From: Flavobacterium sp. UGB4466
GTDB lineage: Bacteria; Bacteroidota; Bacteroidia; Flavobacteriales; Flavobacteriaceae
Length of the DNA stretch: 64,000 bases
Assembly (NCBI RefSeq): GCF_903469665.1
Contig: NZ_CAGKLC010000007.1
Location: 1-64,000, forward strand
Reading direction: 5' to 3'
Below the pieces are notes generated by a model that was not told where the DNA came from, searched no databases, and was given only the letters and a program-made list of their open reading frames with translations. A program made the translations under genes and the position numbers. Shown here piece after piece: positions 7,764 through 14,117 of this stretch (positions within the stretch are counted from its first letter, which is position 1; each line of letters opens with the position of its first letter).

Positions 7764-7862
7764 GGTCGGGCTATCCATTGCGCACAAGCGAAGTAATCTT
7801 TTGTGTCCGTCGCGGCGGACACAAAAGGATTTTCTCTTCTATCCCTCATGGGTTGCATTGGA
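7764..7862 (-). repeat. Structured GGGATAG/ATAGCCCG element, copy 1
   Basis: Read on the minus strand this has GAGGGATAG, then ATCCTTTTG, a hairpin, CAAAAGAT, and finally GGATAGCCCGACC. The hairpin is TTTTGTGTCCG (7799-7809) paired with CGGACACAAAA (7816-7826). The same framework with a different, still fully paired stem occurs at 48301-48389. It lies between convergent genes. Confidence 0.65.
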
Positions 7863-7873
7863 ATTACAGTTTC

Positions 7874-8119
7874 TTATTTCTCTCTGGATTTCAATTCAGT
7901 TTTAATGTCTTTTGAAGTCTTAAAAATTAAAAGAAGTAGCGGTAGCAAGGCAATAGGAACAATTTGAACAGCGCTAAATCCTTTTAAAAATACAAGGTAG
8001 ATGTTAGCGATAATTAATAAAAGAAAAATTACGGCAAATGCATACGCGGCTGATTTTGATACTTTTTCGCTTTTACGTAACTCTTCAGTAGTCATTTTAC
8101 TAAATTTTTTGTTGCTCAT
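7874..8119 (-). CDS. Small two-helix membrane protein
   Basis: This 81-residue protein has a basic N-terminus (SNKKFSKMTTEELRKSEKVSK), two transmembrane helices (about 23-45 and 50-67) and a charged tail ending TELKSREK. Similar flavobacterial proteins opening with a K-x-MTTEEL motif are, from memory, often labelled 'redox-active disulfide protein 2' in databases, but no cysteine is present here and I would not transfer that name. Function unknown. It is followed by a structured repeat element and preceded by the archaemetzincin-like gene on the same strand. Confidence 0.7.
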   Translation of the reverse strand: MSNKKFSKMTTEELRKSEKVSKSAAYAFAVIFLLLIIANIYLVFLKGFSAVQIVPIALLPLLLLIFKTSKDIKTELKSREK

Positions 8120-8162
8120 TTTATGTTGGTTTTGGGTTAATTGAATAGCGTATTTTGAGATT

Positions 8163-8759
8163 TTAGGTCGCAGGATGGTTTAGTTTCCACCCCTTTCCTA
8201 TTAAATAGTTTTTACATTTTAAGCAAAAATTGGTTTCTTCATCTAAATGATTTTTTCCTTCAGCATCTCTCATTAAACATGTTTTTACAGGACAATGAGG
8301 CAGACCTTCGGTATGACCTAATTCGTGCAAAACAACTTTGTAAAATTGTACTTCTTTATTTCTTTTGCTGAGCCTAAAATCAGAAACGACGCAGGATTTT
8401 CCCGGATGATACCCCAGTCCCATAACGCCCCAATCCTTGTTTTTACCTTTGGTAACGCTAATGTCGCTGTTGGATAAGCCCACAATTACAGAATCTTTGC
8501 CCACATTCTCTTTGATGGTTTTAATAATAGTGTCGGCACGATACCTGTTTCGGGCTTGGTAAAATGCATTTTTCGGGAAGGGAATATTGGCTCTTAAAAT
8601 AACATTAGGGTTAATCGTTTTGATTTTATTGAAGACACTTTTTGCCTGTTCAATTTTGAAATCTCCTAAAGGTTGAATAACGATTATTTTTTGATGCTGC
8701 TCTTTTGTATTGGTACAAGAAATAAAAATAAAAAGTAGAATCAGAATGGCATTTTTCAT
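8163..8759 (-). CDS. Archaemetzincin-like zinc metalloprotease lipoprotein
   Basis: A 198-residue protein with a lipoprotein signal (MKNAILILLFIFISC, lipid cysteine at 15). The metzincin zinc site is HELGHTEGLPHC (His145, Glu146, His149, His155). After it come Cys156, Cys161 with Met163, and Cys179-x2-Cys182. That order matches the archaemetzincin signature HExxHxxGxxHCx4CxM...CxxC, with 15 rather than 17 residues before the last pair. The family is an aminopeptidase-like zinc protease of uncertain role; export as a lipoprotein is notable. I chose 8759 because its ATG overlaps the upstream stop (ATGA), indicating coupling. A longer frame from 8777 would disrupt the signal peptide. Confidence 0.85.
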   Translation of the reverse strand: MKNAILILLFIFISCTNTKEQHQKIIVIQPLGDFKIEQAKSVFNKIKTINPNVILRANIPFPKNAFYQARNRYRADTIIKTIKENVGKDSVIVGLSNSDISVTKGKNKDWGVMGLGYHPGKSCVVSDFRLSKRNKEVQFYKVVLHELGHTEGLPHCPVKTCLMRDAEGKNHLDEETNFCLKCKNYLIGKGWKLNHPAT

Positions 8760-9361
8760 TTTGTAGATTCTAAGCACGTTAATTCAATATTCTTAATGGC
8801 TCCCAGAGGGGCAACTTTGATGGCATTGTTTTTTGGAGTAAGATAAAAATAGTAAGCACTATTAACATCGATCAAAAAAATGGTTTCTGTTTCTCCTGTG
8901 TTAAAGGTGAGTTTTTGTTCGTATTGCAGTTTATTCGACTTAATTTTTTCTGCGATTTTGTACCCTTCACCAATTCCTAAACCAAGGAAAAAACTTAACA
9001 GTCCAATTCCAATCGAAATTAAAAAAAAATGTTTCAGCTTGCTCTTGATCTCTATGTCTGAGAATTTATTGCCATCCGGTTTGGTGCCGATTATTTTTTT
9101 TGCCCAGCTTTTGTTGCGATGCTTGTAGCATAAGCTGATAAAAAGTATGATAAAAACAGCAAAAACAATTAGACTTAAAATGATAATTGGATTCGCTGTT
9201 AGATCAGCAATGGGGCTGACAAGAATATCCATAATGGTTGAATATTTCAGAATGTTTATTTTCAATTGGAAAAAGAAAACGCATTCTTTTAAAATTCCCA
9301 GCACGACAAGAAACAGATAACCTATTGGAAGTGAATTCTGGATTTTTTCTATTGATTCCAT
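8756..9361 (-). CDS. Hypothetical multi-helix membrane protein
   Basis: The 201-residue protein has about four hydrophobic helices (roughly 14-32, 44-78 and 110-130), separated by a basic loop (CYKHRNKSWAKKI). A C-terminal soluble domain of about 65 residues follows, with a beta-rich pattern (ETIFLIDVNSAYYFYLTP). I recognise no family. Its last codon overlaps the start of the archaemetzincin-like lipoprotein gene by four bases. The two probably work together, the membrane protein perhaps as partner or substrate; that is inferred only from coupling. Confidence 0.65.
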   Translation of the reverse strand: MESIEKIQNSLPIGYLFLVVLGILKECVFFFQLKINILKYSTIMDILVSPIADLTANPIIILSLIVFAVFIILFISLCYKHRNKSWAKKIIGTKPDGNKFSDIEIKSKLKHFFLISIGIGLLSFFLGLGIGEGYKIAEKIKSNKLQYEQKLTFNTGETETIFLIDVNSAYYFYLTPKNNAIKVAPLGAIKNIELTCLESTK

Positions 9362-9425
9362 TCGAATTAACGCGGTTTTTGATTGAGGTTCTTCTTTTAT
9401 AAGTCGTTTTGTTTTGACTAGCCTC

Positions 9426-9510
9426 CTGCTTTAGTTGGAGAAATAAAGATTGAAACAAGTTGAGACTTTAGCCAAATATGTTTAGCAAAGTAGAATTTGG
9501 CTAAAGCCAA
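9426..9510. repeat. CTTTAGCCAAAT inverted repeat
   Basis: CTTTAGCCAAAT (9466-9477) is matched exactly by ATTTGGCTAAAG (9495-9506) with a 17-base loop. A TTTAGTTGGAG unit stands just upstream. This looks like a dispersed palindromic repeat and might also terminate the genes that converge on it. Confidence 0.5.
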
Positions 9511-9582
9511 GTTTAGATATGTTTTGTACCACTATCTAAAGCTTGTGTCAATCGAGATTGGGTAATTCTATTAGCTTTTTAA

Positions 9583-10194
9583 TTACAATAGTCTATTTAT
9601 TTCAAAATTTGATTTATACTCCGCATATTCAGAAGAGTTAATGATTTTCATGTCTTTTAACCAATTAATCCGATTATAAAAATCATGTTCTGAAAAGATA
9701 TTATCAAAATTTGTATATTTTTCCTTAAGATAAATTCTTGTATTTGTTTTAATCTTTTCAATAAACTCTAAAACATTTTTCTCCTGAGGTATATCTCGGT
9801 AGAAAACAAGAGTTGTTTGTCCTCCGGTTAAATATATGTCGTCTTGATGTTGTTTAAAATATGCTATTGAAGCTATTGTCCCCCAGATTATATAATTGAA
9901 TATTAAGGTTCCTTGATTAACTTGAGTAGTGAAAATATATAAAATTGTCAAAGCAATTATAAGAGTAATGCAAACGCAAAAAAAAAGTTTTCCAGGAATA
10001 GTATTATCTGATCTATAGTGTATATCAAATCCCAATTGATCTAGTTTTACTTCGTATTTATCATTTTTCCGAAGTGACTTTACATCTACAATTATTTTGT
10101 TATCCTTCAATATATATTTTCGAGAGTTAATTCCTCTCTTTTGCAATAAATCTACTTCTGTCATAATTTGTTCGTGAAAATTTATGGTAGGCAT
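9583..10194 (-). CDS. Hypothetical membrane protein
   Basis: This 203-residue protein has a soluble N-terminal part of about 65 residues, two adjacent transmembrane helices (about 68-90 and 97-112) and a soluble C-terminal domain ending in NRLL. No family is recognised. It begins two bases after the stop of the GH3-family gene, so the two are almost certainly co-transcribed. Its codon use is AT-rich and the composition is high in Lys, Asn and Ile, more like the accessory genes than the GH3 gene. It could be a later insertion into that operon. Confidence 0.6.
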   Translation of the reverse strand: MPTINFHEQIMTEVDLLQKRGINSRKYILKDNKIIVDVKSLRKNDKYEVKLDQLGFDIHYRSDNTIPGKLFFCVCITLIIALTILYIFTTQVNQGTLIFNYIIWGTIASIAYFKQHQDDIYLTGGQTTLVFYRDIPQEKNVLEFIEKIKTNTRIYLKEKYTNFDNIFSEHDFYNRINWLKDMKIINSSEYAEYKSNFEINRLL

Positions 10195-10196
10195 TT

Positions 10197-11705
10197 TTAC
10201 ATCTCTTTCAGCTGTTCCAAATAATCCCTCTGATTCGAAAGTCTAGGAATTTTATGTTGTCCGCCTAATTTGTCCCGCTCTTTTAGCCAGTCGTAAAACA
10301 GGTTCTCACGTGCCACATTAATCACCAGAGGATTTAAAGTCATATTGTTATGACGTTTGGCTTCGTAATCCGAATTTAAAGTTTGTAGTGTTTCATCCAG
10401 CACTTTTTGGAAAAGCCCCACATCGGCAGGTTTTTTCTTGAACTCAATCATCCATTCGTGGGCCCCTTTTTCCTTGTCCTGCATAAAAATTGGCGCAACG
10501 GTGTAATCGATCACTTCGGTGTGAGTCAGTTGACAGGCTTTGGCAATGGCCTGATCGGTATTTTCGACCATTAATTCTTCGCCGAAAACATTAATATGAT
10601 GTTTCGTTCTGCCTGTTACTCTGATTCTGTATGGATTTAGAGAAGTAAAACGAACCGTATCCCCAATCAAATAACGCCATAAACCGGAATTCGTCGTAAT
10701 GACAATTGCATAGTTCTTATTTAGTTCAACATCAGCCAGACGAATTACTTTTTGATTTGGAGTTCCAAACGTATCCATCGATATGAATTCATAGAAAATG
10801 CCATAATCCAGCATCAGCAATAAATCACTCGAATTGTTTAAATCCTGAATGGCAAAAAAGCCTTCAGAAGCATTGTATATTTCGTAGTACCTGAAATCTT
10901 TGCTTGGTAAAATATTTTTGTATTGCTCTTTATAAGGAGAGAAGCTTACACCTCCATGGAAATAAACTTCCAGATTAGGCCAGAGATCTAAGAGACTTTC
11001 TTTTCCTGTATTTTCTAAAACTTTATTCATTAAAACCAGCATCCATGACGGTACGCCCGCAAAACTGGTTACATTTTCGTTTTTTGTTTCATTTATAATG
11101 GCAGCAATTTTAGATTCCCATTCGCTCATCAGCGAAGTTTTACTGCTCGGAGTACTGCTAAACTCGGCCCAGATTGGCATGTTTTCAATCAGAATAGCGG
11201 ATAAATCTCCAAAGAACGTATTGTTGTTCTCGTAGATCTGAGAACTTCCGCCCAGACGAAGACTTTTACCCAGGAACAATTCCGAATCCTCATTGTTGTT
11301 GAGGTACAAACAAAGCAAATCTTTACTTCCTTTATAATGACAATCCTCGAGAGCTTCATTACTCACAGGAATAAATTTACTTTTGGCATTCGTAGTTCCG
11401 CTCGATTTAGCAAACCATTTTATTGGCGTTTCCCAAAATACATTCTGTTCCCCCTGACGCGTACGTTCAATCAATGGCTGAAGCTCCTCATAAGTAGCAA
11501 TCGGTACTCTTTCAGCAAAAGTCTGATAAGAATTAATCGATTCAAAATCATACTGTTTCCCTATAATAGTATTTTCTGAAGCGGTCAGCAAATTGTGCAA
11601 CAGTTCTTCCTGAACTTCATTCGGATATTTTAGAAAAAGTTCTATTTGATGTATCCTTTGTTTTAGGACCCACGAAGCGAAAGAGTTGATTATTGATAAG
11701 GGCAT
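10197..11705 (-). CDS. GH3 auxin-responsive promoter family protein (acyl-adenylate type)
   Basis: The 502-residue protein matches the length and layout of bacterial GH3-family proteins, a branch of the ANL adenylating enzymes. Visible landmarks are the substrate-binding opening PIATYEELQPLIERTRQGEQNV, the ATP-loop-like KSSGTTNAKSKFIP (about 97-110), a central YNASEGFFAIQ and the hinge-region YLIGDTVRFTSLNPYRIRVTGR. Plant members join amino acids to hormones; the bacterial substrates are unknown. A small membrane-protein gene follows after two bases. The gene is divergent from a DUF2797 gene. Confidence 0.87.
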   Translation of the reverse strand: MPLSIINSFASWVLKQRIHQIELFLKYPNEVQEELLHNLLTASENTIIGKQYDFESINSYQTFAERVPIATYEELQPLIERTRQGEQNVFWETPIKWFAKSSGTTNAKSKFIPVSNEALEDCHYKGSKDLLCLYLNNNEDSELFLGKSLRLGGSSQIYENNNTFFGDLSAILIENMPIWAEFSSTPSSKTSLMSEWESKIAAIINETKNENVTSFAGVPSWMLVLMNKVLENTGKESLLDLWPNLEVYFHGGVSFSPYKEQYKNILPSKDFRYYEIYNASEGFFAIQDLNNSSDLLLMLDYGIFYEFISMDTFGTPNQKVIRLADVELNKNYAIVITTNSGLWRYLIGDTVRFTSLNPYRIRVTGRTKHHINVFGEELMVENTDQAIAKACQLTHTEVIDYTVAPIFMQDKEKGAHEWMIEFKKKPADVGLFQKVLDETLQTLNSDYEAKRHNNMTLNPLVINVARENLFYDWLKERDKLGGQHKIPRLSNQRDYLEQLKEM

Positions 11706-11781
11706 GGGTGAAATTTATATTTTAGATTTCTGATTTTAGATTTTAGATTTTTAGATTCGCGTAAAATCAGGAACCTTAAAA

Positions 11782-11812
11782 TTTGAATATCGAAAGACAA
11801 ATAGTAACTTTG
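11782..11812 (+). promoter_or_regulatory. Bacteroidota promoter TTTG-N19-TAACTTTG
   Basis: TTTG at 11782-11785 and TAACTTTG at 11805-11812 are separated by 19 bases, the consensus spacing. It points to the DUF2797 gene, giving a leader of about 135 bases. Confidence 0.75.
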
Positions 11813-11881
11813 CCGTTGTATCAAAAATAGTGTTTTTTTGTAAAAAATAACATGCTATTTTTATTAAACATTCCGGTTCGG

Positions 11882-11906
11882 CTGAATTTTAACTCTTAAA
11901 ATTCAG
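11882..11906 (+). other. Hairpin in DUF2797 mRNA leader
   Basis: CTGAATTTT (11882-11890) pairs with AAAATTCAG (11898-11906) over a short loop. It lies between the promoter and the start codon. AATCTAA-type octamer repeats follow up to the ATG. Regulation is possible but unproven. Confidence 0.45.
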
Positions 11907-11954
11907 AATTCAGACCGACAAATCTAAAATCTACAATCAGCAATCTAAATTCTA

Positions 11955-12749
11955 ATGACATATCAAGGCGTACTTACAAAAATGCAAACTGAAATGGGGG
12001 CTCCAATTCAGTATTATTTGGTATTTGAAGACAGTTTTTTAAACATGAATCAATTACTGAACAAAGAAATTGAGATTAATTTCGTCGGGTTTGAATGTCT
12101 GAATTGCCACAAGAAGAAAAAGATCTACCGTCAGGGATTTTGTTATGAGTGTTTTTACTCAAGCCCTGCTGTTGGAGATTGGATTATGCGACCGGAACTC
12201 AGTACCGCACACTTAGGAATTGCAGACCGTGATTTGGAGTACGAACAAAAAGTACAGCTTCAGCCTCATGTGGTATATCTGGCTTTGGCAAGTGAGGTAA
12301 AAGTTGGAGTAACGCGTAAAACTCAAGTTCCAACACGCTGGATCGATCAGGGAGCCACGCAGGCTATTGCGATTGTTGAGGTTCCAAACCGATATTTAGC
12401 CGGAATTACTGAGGTGGCATTAAAAGACCATTATACTGATAAAACAAACTGGAGAAAGATGCTTCAAAATACAGGTGAAAGTTTCGACCTGCTGGCTGAA
12501 AAGGCAAAAGTAGAAAGTTTGATTCCGGCAGAAGTACAGGAATATTTTTATACCCAAAAAAATGATCTGTATGAATTGCAGTATCCCGTTTTAAATTATC
12601 CGACTAAAGTAACCAGTCTGAATCTGGATAAAACCCCAACTTTTCAGGGGAAATTAACCGGAATCAAAGGACAATATTTAATCTTTGAGAACGGAACTGT
12701 TTTTAATGTCAGAGGTTCGGAAGGTTATGTGGTTAGTATTGCCGTTTAA
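11955..12749 (+). CDS. DUF2797 family protein
   Basis: The 264 residues fit DUF2797, a cytoplasmic family of unknown activity. A four-cysteine zinc-ribbon-like site is visible (Cys48-x2-Cys51 and Cys63-x2-Cys66, in ECLNCHKKKK and GFCYECFY). Next comes the conserved YLALASEVKVGVTRKTQVPTRWIDQGA, where VGVTR resembles the GIY-YIG-like element noted in such proteins. The gene has its own consensus promoter and a long leader that ends in AATCTAA octamers. A hairpin follows at 12824. Confidence 0.85.
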   Translation: MTYQGVLTKMQTEMGAPIQYYLVFEDSFLNMNQLLNKEIEINFVGFECLNCHKKKKIYRQGFCYECFYSSPAVGDWIMRPELSTAHLGIADRDLEYEQKVQLQPHVVYLALASEVKVGVTRKTQVPTRWIDQGATQAIAIVEVPNRYLAGITEVALKDHYTDKTNWRKMLQNTGESFDLLAEKAKVESLIPAEVQEYFYTQKNDLYELQYPVLNYPTKVTSLNLDKTPTFQGKLTGIKGQYLIFENGTVFNVRGSEGYVVSIAV

Positions 12750-12823
12750 CATTTAAAGAAAGAAAAACACTTTATAAGGAATTGTTTGTTAGTGTTTTAG
12801 TATATTTATAATACTGTTTTAGT

Positions 12824-12864
12824 AAAATTGTAATTTGAATGTTGAAACATTTGATTACAATTTT
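12824..12864. other. Inverted repeat downstream of DUF2797
   Basis: AAAATTGTAAT (12824-12834) is matched exactly by ATTACAATTTT (12854-12864). No T run follows directly. It may be a transcription terminator or a regulatory site for the glycosyltransferase gene at 12992. Confidence 0.4.
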
Positions 12865-12991
12865 ATAATAATTATTTATTAGAAGATTTTAATTTTAAAT
12901 CTAAAGAGAACCTAGTTTAGCAAAAAGCGAAATGAAAGTTTTTTTTTGAATTTCCAAGGACAAATATTTAATTAATAAATGGATTATAAAG

Positions 12992-14071
12992 ATGAGTGTT
13001 TTAAAACGAATAAATGTGGTCAGGCGCAGCGTAATGCACCGTCTCACTAAGAACATCGGAAAGCCAAGGTCAGAGCAGCATATTGTTTTAGTGGATAAAA
13101 CAGAAATTAGGCGGGTCCTGATCTGCAGGCCAAATGCCAGACTCGGAAACTTATTATTGATTACGCCGCTTGTTCAGGAAGTCAACGATATGTTTCCAAA
13201 TTGTAAAGTCGATTTGTTTGTTAAGGGAGCTTTAGCTCTGGTCATTTTTGGAAATTATCAAAACATCAATAAGGTTATTGGTTTGCCTAAAAAACCGTTC
13301 AAAAGCTTATTGGAATATCTGAATGTCTGGATTTCAATAAAAACACAAAAATACGATGTTGCGATCAACGTAGATCAAAACTCTTCTTCAGGACGTTTAG
13401 CAGTCCAATTCTCTAATGCTAAATATAAATTTTACGGAGATTTAAATGATGAATCTCAACTTGTAAAAAAAGACTACGATCATATTGCGAAATATCCCGT
13501 TTATAACTTCCGAAATTATTTAACGAAACTTGGATTAGCAAAAAGCAACAAAATAATAGCCCCGATTGACCTTAAACTATCTTCTGCCGAAATTGCTAAC
13601 GGAAAGAAAATTTTGAATGACTTAGTGCCTGATTCTAAAAGAACCATCTGTATTTTTACGTATGCGACAGGAGCAAAATGCTTGTCGGAAGAGTGGTGGG
13701 AGAACTTTTACGGGCAACTTAAAGAGGAATATAAAGACTATAATATTATCGAGATCCTGCCTGTAGAAAATGTTTCGCAAATTGCATTTCAGGCACCTAC
13801 ATTTTACAGTAAAGATATTCGCGAAATAGGGTCGGTAATTGCCAATACTGATTTGTTTATTGGAGCTGATAGCGGAATCATGCATTTAGCCAGTGCCGTT
13901 CAGACTCCGACGATTGGGCTTTTCTCGGTCTCAAACCTTAAAAAATATGAACCTTACGACAATTGCAGCATCGGAATAGATATTAATTTGCAGACTAAAA
14001 AGGATTATGTAAAAATCATAAACTCCATCCTGAACAATGGAAAACTTAATACTATAGGACAAGCAATTTAA
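12992..14071 (+). CDS. Glycosyltransferase family 9 (heptosyltransferase-like)
   Basis: This 359-residue protein has the layout of ADP-heptose:LPS heptosyltransferases, which add core sugars to lipid A in the cytoplasm. The N-terminal Rossmann half opens with CRPNARLGNLLLITPLVQEVNDMFP (about residues 44-68). The C-terminal half has GADSGIMHLASAVQTPTIGLFS, the nucleotide-sugar binding motif of family 9. The donor could be heptose or another sugar, and the sequence does not decide it. The gene is convergent with AsmA and shares a bidirectional terminator with it. Confidence 0.82.
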   Translation: MSVLKRINVVRRSVMHRLTKNIGKPRSEQHIVLVDKTEIRRVLICRPNARLGNLLLITPLVQEVNDMFPNCKVDLFVKGALALVIFGNYQNINKVIGLPKKPFKSLLEYLNVWISIKTQKYDVAINVDQNSSSGRLAVQFSNAKYKFYGDLNDESQLVKKDYDHIAKYPVYNFRNYLTKLGLAKSNKIIAPIDLKLSSAEIANGKKILNDLVPDSKRTICIFTYATGAKCLSEEWWENFYGQLKEEYKDYNIIEILPVENVSQIAFQAPTFYSKDIREIGSVIANTDLFIGADSGIMHLASAVQTPTIGLFSVSNLKKYEPYDNCSIGIDINLQTKKDYVKIINSILNNGKLNTIGQAI

Positions 14072-14086
14072 AATTATAAGAAACAA

Positions 14087-14117
14087 AAAAAAGGCATCCG
14101 TAGATGCCTTTTTTTGT
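14087..14117. terminator. Bidirectional terminator
   Basis: AAAAAAGGCATC pairs with GATGCCTTTTTT around CGTA. It lies between the convergent glycosyltransferase and AsmA genes. Confidence 0.85.

Noticed and set aside
9204-9458. Minus-strand 84-residue frame
   Set aside because: It overlaps the membrane-protein gene in another frame and has no supporting start or family.
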